From positions 1-38,449 of the forward strand of contig CADBEA010000021.1 of assembly GCA_902793635.1 (NCBI GenBank): a stretch of 38,449 nucleotides of DNA. The letters are read 5' to 3'. Under the pieces are notes generated by a model. That model ran no database searches and was not told the DNA's origin. It saw only the letters and a program-made list of their open reading frames with translations. This document shows positions 24,003-32,205 of the stretch, piece after piece; positions within the stretch are counted from its first letter, which is position 1; each line of letters begins with the position of its first letter. The position numbers and the translations under genes were made by a program. Source of the stretch: an uncultured Erysipelotrichaceae bacterium. GTDB taxonomy: Bacteria; Bacillota_I; Bacilli_A; Erysipelotrichales; Erysipelotrichaceae.

Positions 24003-26328
24003 CAGGTGCTCCTTTCCTTTCTGGGAGTTTTTTTATCAGCCAGTCATACGCTTTGGCCAGACCGGCATTCAGGAACGGAATGACAGCCATGCCGACGGCG
24101 ATAAAGGCAAGATCGACAGGTTCGAAGCGGACACTGAACAGGTCCGGCAGGAAGATCAGCACCAGCGCCAGCAATATGCCCATGGCCGGAATGATGATCA
24201 GCCGCATTTTCGTCGGCGGATAGTACACCCGGTAGAGGGTATACAGATAGATGAAGCCGGTCAGGGCGACGAAGATGCCGTAATAACGCTCCACGGAAAT
24301 ATGGAAGACAAATCGGATGATCAGACAGAAGAGAGCCGTCACGAAGACCGTGAAGGCGGCCGGTACGGCATTACGGAACGCCGGCCGGAAGAAGGATCCC
24401 TTCACCCTTTCAAAACTCGGTTCCAGCTGCAGCAGGAAGGTCGGTATGCCGACACCGATGGCACTGATCAGTGTCAGATGCACCGGCAGGAACGGATACT
24501 CCTGACGAAGCAGGATGACATAAACGGAAAGCAGGATGGAAAAGACCGTCTTGACAAGATACATAGAGGCAGCCCTTGAAATGTTGTTGATCACCCTTCT
24601 GCCTTCGTCAACGATCTGCGGCATATGGGCAAAGTCATTGTCCATCAGGACGAGATTGGCACTGTCCTTGGCAGCCGGGGAACCGGCCGCCATGGCCACG
24701 CTGACATCAGCTGTTTTCAAAGCCGGCACGTCATTGACACCGTCACCGGTCATCGCCACAGTATGACCGGCCGCCCGCAGAGCTTCCACCAGGCATTTTT
24801 TCTGATCGGGACGGACTCTTCCGAAAACCGTATAGTTTTCCGCCAGGCTGGCAAAGTCATTCGATGCGGATGACATGTCCACATAGCGTTCGCCATCCGG
24901 GATACCGGCCTGCAGAGCCAGTGAGGAAACAGTCGCCGGATCGTCACCGGAGATGACTTTCAGAGTAACATCCTGTTTCTGGAAATAGGCCATGATTTCC
25001 CGGACGTTGTCACGCAGGACGTCAGTAATGGCGATCATCGCCACCGGATCCAGATCATCCGGCACGCCGCTTTCCGCGAAACTGTCGGCTTTCGATCGGG
25101 CCAGGACCAGCACCCGGCAGCCGCGTGAGGTATATTCCCGCAGATAGCGGTTGGCAGCCGGACAGCCTTTGGCAAACAGGAAATTCACAGCCCCGAGATA
25201 GAATGTGCCTTCCCCCATGATATGGGCGGCCGTGTATTTGCGGTCACTGGAGAACGGCAGATAGGCATCGACATGAAAGACTTCAGACTTGCCGAAGTAT
25301 TCCGTCATGGCTTTGGCAGTCGCGTTGGGTTTCTCTTCCGCCGCCATGAAACTGCAGAGAATCTCCTCCGCGTAGTTTTTCCGGTAATCGAGCAGCGGCC
25401 TGAGTTCCTCGACCTGCATACTGCCCTGGGTCAGGGTACCGGTTTTATCAAGACAGAGCACATCCACTCTGGCCAGTGATTCTATCGAGAAAAGATCCTG
25501 GACAAGAACATTCTGTCGGGAAAGCCGCATCGTGGATACGGCTAAAGCGATACTGGTAAGTACGACCAGGCCTTCGGGAATCATGCCGACGACAGCCGCC
25601 ACGGTTTTCAGAACAGCATCCTGCCAGCCAAGGCCGATCAGCCAGTACTGGGTCGCGAACAGAATCAGACCGACAGGAATAATAGCCACGGAAACAATGC
25701 GGATCAGACGGTTCAGATTTTCATTCAGTTCCGATCTGACTTTGCTGTACTTGCGGGCTTCCTCCATGATCTGGGCGGAAGCGCATGCCTTGCCGACCCG
25801 CAGCACTTTCGCATTGGCACTGCCGGCGGTACAGATCGTACCGGCTGACACTTCATCATCCTGGCGGTGGGAAACATGTTCGGATTCTCCCGTCAGCATA
25901 CTCTCATCAACTTCCAGATAACCGTCCAGAAGGAGACAGTCAGCCGGAATCTGCAGACCGCTTTCCAGACGCACCAGATCGCCTTCGACGATTTCTTCGA
26001 CCGGAAGATCGTTCCACTCACCATCGCGGCATACCGGAACCTTCGTGGTAATCATGAGCTCCATCTTTTCCAGCAGTTTCTTGGCTTTGATCTCCTGGTA
26101 GATACCGATCAGGGCATTGCAGATGATGGTGATAAAAAACATACCGTTCTTAATATGTCCGGTCGAAAGAACGATCGCGAACAGAACGGCATTGACAATA
26201 TTAAAATACGTCAGCGTATTGCTGCGGATGATATCCTCATATGACTTTGTCATATGCTGGTCGCTTTTGTTTACAAGTCCCTGAGAAACCTTCTCTTCGA
26301 CTTCTTTTGTCGTAAGTCCCTTGTACAT
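23962..26328 (-). CDS. P-type cation-transporting ATPase (CtpE-like)
   Basis: A 788-residue P2-type ATPase. Motifs in order: actuator TGES (146-149), PEGL in the fourth helix (251-254), phosphorylated D294 in DKTGTLT, and a hinge MTGDGVNDVPALK. No N-terminal metal-binding domain is present and the PEGL motif points to the Ca/Mn/Mg-type group. Closest by appearance is mycobacterial CtpE and the streptococcal MgtA-type exporter, which move Ca2+ or Mn2+; the ion here is not certain. It lies six bases after the PfkB-like gene and has no obvious ribosome site, so translation is probably coupled. Confidence 0.88.
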   Translation of the reverse strand: MYKGLTTKEVEEKVSQGLVNKSDQHMTKSYEDIIRSNTLTYFNIVNAVLFAIVLSTGHIKNGMFFITIICNALIGIYQEIKAKKLLEKMELMITTKVPVCRDGEWNDLPVEEIVEGDLVRLESGLQIPADCLLLDGYLEVDESMLTGESEHVSHRQDDEVSAGTICTAGSANAKVLRVGKACASAQIMEEARKYSKVRSELNENLNRLIRIVSVAIIPVGLILFATQYWLIGLGWQDAVLKTVAAVVGMIPEGLVVLTSIALAVSTMRLSRQNVLVQDLFSIESLARVDVLCLDKTGTLTQGSMQVEELRPLLDYRKNYAEEILCSFMAAEEKPNATAKAMTEYFGKSEVFHVDAYLPFSSDRKYTAAHIMGEGTFYLGAVNFLFAKGCPAANRYLREYTSRGCRVLVLARSKADSFAESGVPDDLDPVAMIAITDVLRDNVREIMAYFQKQDVTLKVISGDDPATVSSLALQAGIPDGERYVDMSSASNDFASLAENYTVFGRVRPDQKKCLVEALRAAGHTVAMTGDGVNDVPALKTADVSVAMAAGSPAAKDSANLVLMDNDFAHMPQIVDEGRRVINNISRAASMYLVKTVFSILLSVYVILLRQEYPFLPVHLTLISAIGVGIPTFLLQLEPSFERVKGSFFRPAFRNAVPAAFTVFVTALFCLIIRFVFHISVERYYGIFVALTGFIYLYTLYRVYYPPTKMRLIIIPAMGILLALVLIFLPDLFSVRFEPVDLAFIAVGMAVIPFLNAGLAKAYDWLIKKLPERKGAPDGKKNRGAVASGS

Positions 26329-26334
26329 AGTGTT

Positions 26335-27213
26335 TTATTTTTGCATGATCATCGCCGCCAGCCGTTCGCGGTATCTCTGCAGGGATTCTTCCGTTTCATC
26401 CATATCCATGCATTCACCGGCGAAAACGAGGGCGTTCTTGAAATCGACACCGGCACTACGGGCAGCCAGGAAAGCCGCAAAGAAAGCATCGCTGTTTGCA
26501 CTTTCCTCAAGCGGTGCTATGAAATTCTCTTTGCCGTCATGACAGTAAGCACCTTCATCCTGAAGGATGATGACCGGGGCCTGGGTCTTCTGATACAGGT
26601 TTGCGGCAATGACATCCGCCGCTTCTTCCCTGCCGTTGAGATAACTGGCGTCCGCTTCACTCAGCAGCAGAACGGGATTGAGGGCATACAGGGAAGAAAG
26701 AACGTTTTCCCCTGCCTCATCAATGCGCAGACCGCACTGAAGATAGATCGGCAGTTCCGCTTCCCTGAGCATTTCCATCAGTTCGTCAGCGCCTTCGCCG
26801 CAGAACATGTCACTGCTCAAGGCAATCGAACCAAACTGCTTCAGATCGATTTCCTGCATCATACCGGCATCGAAGTCATACTCCACACCAGGTACGCAGA
26901 AGTACTGAAAATTGCCTTCCGGATCGACGATATGGTAGGTGCAGCCGGCGATACCGGGGTTGTTCTGCTTGACTTCCAGACCTTCCTGCACGCAGGTGTC
27001 ATAGGCGGCTGTGCCGTAGACACCGCTGCCGCAGTCCGAAAACATTTCATACGGAAAATGAAACAGACTCATCAGCAGAGCGGTATGGTAACCCATGCCG
27101 TCCACCCGCTGTTCATAGCCGTCAATAACCATTTCCTCATTGCCGCGCGGCAGCTTTGGTACATAACTGATAATGTCCGTCACAACCGGACCGATGATCA
27201 TCATTTTTTCCAT
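26335..27213 (-). CDS. PfkB-family carbohydrate/nucleoside kinase
   Basis: A 292-residue sugar-kinase-fold protein. The N terminus MIIGPVVTDIISYVPKLPRG has the PfkB beta strand with the Asp that binds substrate. The GMGYHTALLMS segment takes the place of the usual GG.xxN motif, and the C-terminal ESANSDAFFAAFLAAR matches the catalytic GAGDAF region only loosely: NSDAFF replaces GAGDxF. The Asp is kept but the anion-hole Gly-Ala-Gly is altered, so substrate or activity may differ. The start at 27213 is preferred over a longer frame; it has no ribosome site and a TATAAT ends six bases before it. It heads the operon with the P-type ATPase and HAD genes. Confidence 0.7.
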   Translation of the reverse strand: MEKMMIIGPVVTDIISYVPKLPRGNEEMVIDGYEQRVDGMGYHTALLMSLFHFPYEMFSDCGSGVYGTAAYDTCVQEGLEVKQNNPGIAGCTYHIVDPEGNFQYFCVPGVEYDFDAGMMQEIDLKQFGSIALSSDMFCGEGADELMEMLREAELPIYLQCGLRIDEAGENVLSSLYALNPVLLLSEADASYLNGREEAADVIAANLYQKTQAPVIILQDEGAYCHDGKENFIAPLEESANSDAFFAAFLAARSAGVDFKNALVFAGECMDMDETEESLQRYRERLAAMIMQK

Positions 27214-27219
27214 GAACTG

Positions 27220-27225
27220 ATTATA
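27220..27225 (-). promoter_or_regulatory. -10 box adjacent to the PfkB-like start codon
   Basis: Consensus TATAAT ends six bases before ATG 27213, so transcription should start at the A of the ATG and the mRNA would be leaderless. The -35 is poor. Confidence 0.5.
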
Positions 27226-27251
27226 ACAAACTATACCTTTCCCTGAGAAAG

Positions 27252-27274
27252 AAAAAAGGAACCGGAGTTCCTTT
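27252..27274 (-). terminator. Intrinsic terminator at the end of the molybdenum operon
   Basis: AAAGGAAC-TCCG-GTTCCTTT forms a perfect 8-bp stem (27267-27274 with 27255-27262), followed by TTTTTTC. It overlaps the lactonase stop codon. Confidence 0.92.
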
Positions 27275-28205
27275 ACTGATCCAGCACAGCCAGCGAGACA
27301 CCCTGGATCACTTCTGTCTTGCCGCACATTTCACCCAGTGTTCCGTCCTCTTTGATTGGGAAAACGCAGACATCATTGGTGAAACGGTTGGCACTGAACA
27401 GCCAGTTTTCATAACGGTAGATATCACGGGGATGTTCACCGCCGCAGGAAACGATCTGCTTTACAGCAAATGTTTCCGTATCCACCGCGGTGACAATGTC
27501 AATCGTGCGGGTGGAGACATAAACGGTCTTTTCATCGGCGGACAGACGAATTGCCGCGCCGTCCTTTTCATGTGTCCGGCCGTCCGGCAGCACACTGATC
27601 TGCCGCTTTACAGTCCATGTCACAGGATCGATTTCAAACAGTTCGTTGCTCAGTTCACTGGTCAGATATAACGATGTGTAATCCCGATTGAAAATACCGT
27701 GCCGCGGTCCGGTGCCTTTGGCAAAACTGATCGTACCGAGCGGTTCAAGATCATAGGAGAACATGCGCACTTCATCGATCAGCAGGCACGGCACAAGGAA
27801 GCGGTCTTTGCCGAAGATCACCTGATGGCAGCCGGCTTTCTCACGGATGGTCACTGTCTTTATGACTTTCAGTTCGCCGTCCTGCCAGGAAAGCACGGTA
27901 AAATGTCCGGCATGATAATTGGTGCAGTAGATGCGGTCCTCATGCCAGCTGACAAAGCAGGATGGCTGCTGTTCAAAGACAGCTCTGGCGACAACATTCC
28001 CGTTCCTATCGATCACAGCAATACCGCAGCCGTCTTCAAACGATGCCGCACTTGCCACCAGACCGTTCTGAACACTGATATATTTCGGATCGGCGATCTT
28101 ACAGAAAAGATCAGCCTCCGAGGCATTACCGTCTTCAAACGTGAACCGGTAGATTCCTTCACTGCCTTTTTCGGTATAGGTACCGCACAAAAATGTCTGT
28201 TTCAT
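27273..28205 (-). CDS. Lactonase-family beta-propeller (6-phosphogluconolactonase-like)
   Basis: A 310-residue beta-propeller of the YkgB/Pgl lactonase family: CGTYTEKGSEGIYRF at the start, GTGPRHGIFNRDYTSLYLTSELSNEL in the middle and GGEHPRDIYRYENWLFSANR near the end are family signatures. Relatives hydrolyse 6-phosphogluconolactone in the pentose phosphate path or other lactones. It is the twelfth and last gene of the molybdenum operon, 22 bases after the MOSC-MogA gene, and ends in a strong terminator. It has no known part in Mo-cofactor synthesis, so it may serve the substrate of the molybdoenzyme, or be carried by chance. It could be a non-enzymatic propeller. Confidence 0.82.
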   Translation of the reverse strand: MKQTFLCGTYTEKGSEGIYRFTFEDGNASEADLFCKIADPKYISVQNGLVASAASFEDGCGIAVIDRNGNVVARAVFEQQPSCFVSWHEDRIYCTNYHAGHFTVLSWQDGELKVIKTVTIREKAGCHQVIFGKDRFLVPCLLIDEVRMFSYDLEPLGTISFAKGTGPRHGIFNRDYTSLYLTSELSNELFEIDPVTWTVKRQISVLPDGRTHEKDGAAIRLSADEKTVYVSTRTIDIVTAVDTETFAVKQIVSCGGEHPRDIYRYENWLFSANRFTNDVCVFPIKEDGTLGEMCGKTEVIQGVSLAVLDQ

Positions 28206-28227
28206 GACTTTCCTCGTTTTCTGTTAT

Positions 28228-29151
28228 TCAGTCTGTATCGCTGCCGCGCAGGATGCCAAGACCATGGCCGAGCGCCGGCAGGATGATATCAAGATCTTCC
28301 CGGCAGGCTTTCGGACTGCCCGGGAGATTGATGATCAGTGTTCCCTTGCGGATACCGGACACCTGTCTTGACAGCATCGCCTTCGGGGTGATCTTCATCG
28401 AGCCGGCCCGCATCGCTTCGGCAATGCCGGGAGCCATCCTATCACAGACTTCAGTGGTCGCTTCCGGGGTAATGTCACGGCGTGAGAAACCGGTGCCGCC
28501 GGTCGTGAAGATGACATTGACCTGACGCTGATCCGCCAGGCGGATCAATTGTTGTTTAAGCATGGCTTTTTCATCCGGCAGCAGGATCTGCTCGACCACC
28601 CGATAGCCGTTTTCACTCAGGATCTCTTTGATCACCGGTCCGCTGCGGTCTTCATATTCCTTTTTGAATGCCCGATCGCTGAGAGTGATCACCGCGGCGC
28701 TGAACGGACGGTCGTCAGCCGGCGGTGTGATTTCGATTTCATCACCCGGTCTGATCGTGCCGCCTTTGAGCACTTCCGCGAAGACGCCTTCCCGCGGCAT
28801 GATGCAGTCACCGACCTGATTGAAAATGGCACAGTGATCATGGCATTCCTTGCCGATCTGCGTCAGACGCAGCAGGCAGTCACCAATCCGGATCTCACTG
28901 TCGACCGGAATCGTCCGCAGGTCGAACCCTTCGGCAACGATATTTTCACCGAACGCGCCGAAATCAACATTGGCGCCTTTTTTACGGAATGCGTCGATCT
29001 TTTCAAATGCCAGCAGAGAAACCTGACGGTGCCAGCTTCCGGCATGGGCGTCCCCTTCAATGCCCCAGTTTTCCTTCAGCACTGCTTCTTCGACCGTATG
29101 TTTCTGAATGCCGCGTCTGTCGCTGATGCATACAGCAAGTACTTTTCCCAT
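28228..29151 (-). CDS. MOSC domain fused to MogA/MoaB
   Basis: A 307-residue fusion. Residues 1-145 are a MOSC domain of the YiiM type, with ECHDHCAIF and GDCIMPREGVFAEV around conserved cysteines (C103, C107, C116). MOSC proteins bind or move sulfur on Mo cofactors. Residues 148-307 are a MogA/MoaB molybdopterin adenylyltransferase (AAVITLSDRA, TTGGTGFSRRDITPEATTEV, NLPGSP), which adenylates molybdopterin before molybdenum insertion. Fusing them suggests metal insertion and sulfur handling are coupled. The ATG follows GGAGGATGA, which also encodes the MoaA Gly-Gly end and stop. Three bases separate the genes. Confidence 0.92.
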   Translation of the reverse strand: MGKVLAVCISDRRGIQKHTVEEAVLKENWGIEGDAHAGSWHRQVSLLAFEKIDAFRKKGANVDFGAFGENIVAEGFDLRTIPVDSEIRIGDCLLRLTQIGKECHDHCAIFNQVGDCIMPREGVFAEVLKGGTIRPGDEIEITPPADDRPFSAAVITLSDRAFKKEYEDRSGPVIKEILSENGYRVVEQILLPDEKAMLKQQLIRLADQRQVNVIFTTGGTGFSRRDITPEATTEVCDRMAPGIAEAMRAGSMKITPKAMLSRQVSGIRKGTLIINLPGSPKACREDLDIILPALGHGLGILRGSDTD

Positions 29152-29154
29152 AAC

Positions 29155-30132
29155 TCATCCTCCGATCTGAGACATCTTTTTCTTTTCGGTTACCTGACTG
29201 CTCTGTTCAAAGCAGTGTTCCTTCGGTTTGTAGAGGATTGCTTTCCGCAGGGTTTCCCTGAGCTGTGTTTCTCTGTCCTCACCTTCCCTGGTGCGGAGAA
29301 TTTCCCGCAGATCAAACGATTCGCCATAGCAGAGACATGGCTTGATGCGGCCGGTGCAAGTCAGACGGATGCGATTGCAGTCCTGACAGAATTTCTCATT
29401 GATCGCCGCGATGAAACCAACGCCGCCGATAAAACCGGGGATCCTGATATAGGTGGCCGGACCGTTGCCGTGCACACTTGTATCCTCTTCCATTTCCGGA
29501 TACAGCTCGCGGATCTTTTCCCGCAGTTCGTGATCGTTGACGCCGCGGTCCTTGTCACCGTAGCCAATCGGCATCATTTCAATGAAACGGACATCCAGCC
29601 TGCGGTCTTCCGCCAGTTTCATCAGATCGATCCATTCGTCGTCATTGACATCCTTCTGCAGGACGGTGTTGATCTTGGTGCGGATACCGGCTGCCAGTGA
29701 GGCATCGATGCCTTTCATAACCTGATCCAGTGCATCAAAGCCGGTGATTGCTGCAAAGCGTTCCTTCTGCAATGTATCGAGAGAGATATTGATGCCATCG
29801 ATGCCGATATCCTTCAGTTCGTCGATAAACTGCGGCAGAAGGATGCCGTTGGTCGTCAGAGTGACCTTTTCAATACCCTCGATATTTTTGATTTCCCGGA
29901 TCAGATCCGTACAGTTTTTCCGGACCAGCGGTTCACCGCCGGTGACTTTGATCTTGCGGATGCCAAGCGCGGCTGCCTGGCGGATCACGTCAAGGATCTC
30001 CTCATAGGTGAGAACCATGTCCATCGGCAGCAATGTAATATCATTCGGCATGCAGTACCGGCAGCGTAGATTGCAGCGGTCGGTAATGGACACCCGCATA
30101 TAGTCTATATTTCGCTGAAATTGATCTTTCAT
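29155..30132 (-). CDS. moaA: GTP 3',8-cyclase MoaA
   Basis: A 325-residue radical-SAM enzyme for the first step of molybdopterin synthesis, GTP to 3',8-cyclo-dihydro-GTP, which MoaC converts to cyclic pyranopterin. The radical-SAM cluster cysteines are C20, C24 and C27 (CNLRCRYC); the second Fe-S cluster uses FCQDCNRIRLTCTGRIKPC near residue 255-275; and the conserved C-terminal Gly-Gly (SQIGG) needed for activity is present. It is three bases after the XdhC gene. MoaC is present in the same operon, but moaD and moaE are not in this window. Confidence 0.97.
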   Translation of the reverse strand: MKDQFQRNIDYMRVSITDRCNLRCRYCMPNDITLLPMDMVLTYEEILDVIRQAAALGIRKIKVTGGEPLVRKNCTDLIREIKNIEGIEKVTLTTNGILLPQFIDELKDIGIDGINISLDTLQKERFAAITGFDALDQVMKGIDASLAAGIRTKINTVLQKDVNDDEWIDLMKLAEDRRLDVRFIEMMPIGYGDKDRGVNDHELREKIRELYPEMEEDTSVHGNGPATYIRIPGFIGGVGFIAAINEKFCQDCNRIRLTCTGRIKPCLCYGESFDLREILRTREGEDRETQLRETLRKAILYKPKEHCFEQSSQVTEKKKMSQIGG

Positions 30133-30135
30133 GGC

Positions 30136-31161
30136 TTACACTTCCTCCAGGAAAACATCGATATCACCACCGCATACTTCTCCTTCCTTTGAAGCCGCAT
30201 CAGCACTCAGACTGAAATGAGACAGGCTGTAATGAATGCCCTGCGCGAACATTTCGTCCGCCTTTTTCTTGACGAGGTGTTCCATCAGACCGCCGCCGAT
30301 CGTGCCGGTCTGTTCACCCTGGTCACTGTACAGCATACGGCTGCCGACCTCACGCGGAGCCGCTCCCTGTTTTTCGACAATCGTGCACAGCATGCGCCGG
30401 CCGGCCATCTTTTCCTGATGATGGCTGCCGAGGATCCGATCGAGAACAGGCCGCGGAAAGATAATATCCTTCTGACTGTTTTTGACCATGATGATTTCCG
30501 CAAGGATGGAGACGGCGATTTCTTCCGGTGTATCGGATTTGATCTTCAGGCCGATCGGTGAATGCATGGCAGAAATCTGTTCTTCCGGAAAACCTTCATT
30601 GATCAGATCCTGCTTGACGATCGCGATACGGCGGGAAGAACCCATCGCTCCAAGATAGGCATATTTCTTTTTCAGGATCGAACGCAGGCAGTTGGTGTCA
30701 TAGCTGTGGCCGCGGGTCACGACCACAAAGAAAGTATGTTCGTTTCCTTCGATTGTATCCAGCGCCGCTTCGAATTCATCCGTGATGACATCATCGGCAC
30801 CGGCCGCCAGTGCCTTGTCGGTAAACTCTTTCCGGTCATCAATGACCGTCACATGGAAACCGACCAGCTTGGCGATTTTGATGATCGGCATTGCCACATG
30901 ACCGGCACCGCAGATCACCATCCGGTTTTCAGAACCGGCGATTTCAATATAGACAGTCTGCCCTTCGATCTCGGTGAGGGATGAATTGTCGGCATTGAGG
31001 ATCTCGTTTGTGTGTTCATTGAGAAAACTGCCGCTGCTGAAAATGACCGCGCCGTTTTCCAGGAGGATCTTTTCGCCGGTGTGTTCACCGCTGACGATTG
31101 TTGCGGAACGGTATTGACGGTTGCTGTCGGCTTGTTCGATCAATTCATAATACGCTGTCAT
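30136..31161 (-). CDS. XdhC-family Mo-hydroxylase maturation protein with reversed domain order
   Basis: A 341-residue protein. Residues 80-230 are the Rossmann XdhC_C domain (MVICGAGHVAMPIIKIAKLV, VTVIDDRKEF). Residues about 255-341 are the XdhC/CoxI domain (EKQGAAPREVGSRML, GTIGGGLME, EGEVCGGDIDVFLEE), which in canonical XdhC comes first. The N-terminal 70 residues are a small beta-type region I do not recognise. XdhC proteins bind the cofactor, help its sulfuration and hand it to molybdenum hydroxylases. Three bases separate it from moaA and 13 from the MoeA-like gene. The order suggests a variant of the family used by Clostridia-type hydroxylases. Confidence 0.88.
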   Translation of the reverse strand: MTAYYELIEQADSNRQYRSATIVSGEHTGEKILLENGAVIFSSGSFLNEHTNEILNADNSSLTEIEGQTVYIEIAGSENRMVICGAGHVAMPIIKIAKLVGFHVTVIDDRKEFTDKALAAGADDVITDEFEAALDTIEGNEHTFFVVVTRGHSYDTNCLRSILKKKYAYLGAMGSSRRIAIVKQDLINEGFPEEQISAMHSPIGLKIKSDTPEEIAVSILAEIIMVKNSQKDIIFPRPVLDRILGSHHQEKMAGRRMLCTIVEKQGAAPREVGSRMLYSDQGEQTGTIGGGLMEHLVKKKADEMFAQGIHYSLSHFSLSADAASKEGEVCGGDIDVFLEEV

Positions 31162-31174
31162 AATTCATCCTTTC

Positions 31175-32203
31175 CTACTTTCCGAAACCACAGTTCGGGA
31201 AAGTGCACACCTGACAGTTCAGGCAGTAACCGCCTTCACCAAGACGGTCTATTTCTTCTTTGGTGATCGGATCGTCTGCCAGCAGTCTTGGCAGCATCAG
31301 ATCAAAGATCGTCCGCTTTGCATACATGACACAGCCCGGCAGTCCGCAAATCGGAATACGCTTTTCACCCTTATATGCAAGCATGAACATCGCACCGGGC
31401 AGGACCGGAGCTCCGTAGGTGATTACTTCATCAGCCGCCGCGCGGATCGCCGCCGGAGTTCTGTCATCCGGGTCAACACTCATACCGCCGGTGCAGATGA
31501 CCATGTCAACATCCGCCGCCAGAGCTTCCTGAATCAGGGAAGTTTCCAGATCGACGTCATCGCTGCTGAGTTTATGGAAGACGACTTCGGCGCCGAATTC
31601 CTTCAGCTTCGCTTTGATCACCGGCGTGAACTTGTCTTCAATGCGGCCGTAATACACTTCGTTGCCGGTCGTGATCAGACCGATCTTCCTTTTGACAAAC
31701 GGCTTCAGGGTGAAAATCGGCGCACCTGCTGTCGCTTTTTCAGCATTCGCCATCTTTTCCTTTTCAATGATCAGGGGAATGACGCGGGTGCCGGCGATAC
31801 GGTCTCCGGCTTTGACTGTTGTATCGCCATGCCTTGAGGCAATCATCATTTCACCGATGGAATTGACTGCGTAAAGACGATCCCGGTCAATCTTCAGCAG
31901 GCCGTCATGAGCAGCAATCACTTCGATTTTGCCTTCCTTTGGGGCTGTCTTTTCAAACGACGATGATCCGCCGGTGCAGATCTGATAAAGGATCTCGGCT
32001 GCTTCATCTTCATGCAGCATGGATTCGTTGACTTCCCAGACATAGATATGATCCTTGCCGATGCTCAGCAACAGCGGAATATCTTCCTCAGTAACGATGT
32101 GCCCTTTGCGGAACAGCGGGCCTTTGAATTCTCCCGGTATGATCTGTGTCATGTCATGGCACAGCATCTGCCCTACGGCATCTTCAGTTCTGATCAGTTT
32201 CAT
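31175..32203 (-). CDS. MoeA-like molybdopterin-binding protein with a four-cysteine tail
   Basis: A 342-residue protein with a MoeA-type N-terminal region and a MoCF (molybdopterin-binding) domain: GLITTGNEVYYG, SSDDVDLETSLIQ, VICTGGMSVDPDDRTPAAI and GLPGCVMYAKRTIFD. It resembles the short MoeA-like proteins of XdhC clusters, and would insert molybdate into adenylated molybdopterin or bind the cofactor. The last 17 residues (YCLNCQVCTFPNCGFGK) carry C327, C330, C333 and C338, a likely metal or Fe-S site absent from normal MoeA. It starts two bases after the phosphatase-HD gene. The length is about 70 residues under full MoeA, so part of the domain set is missing or compact. Confidence 0.85.
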   Translation of the reverse strand: MKLIRTEDAVGQMLCHDMTQIIPGEFKGPLFRKGHIVTEEDIPLLLSIGKDHIYVWEVNESMLHEDEAAEILYQICTGGSSSFEKTAPKEGKIEVIAAHDGLLKIDRDRLYAVNSIGEMMIASRHGDTTVKAGDRIAGTRVIPLIIEKEKMANAEKATAGAPIFTLKPFVKRKIGLITTGNEVYYGRIEDKFTPVIKAKLKEFGAEVVFHKLSSDDVDLETSLIQEALAADVDMVICTGGMSVDPDDRTPAAIRAAADEVITYGAPVLPGAMFMLAYKGEKRIPICGLPGCVMYAKRTIFDLMLPRLLADDPITKEEIDRLGEGGYCLNCQVCTFPNCGFGK

Positions 32204-32205
32204 CG

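Noticed and set aside
24301..24579. Short plus-strand frames within the P-type ATPase
   Set aside because: Shadows of the ATPase, no ribosome sites.
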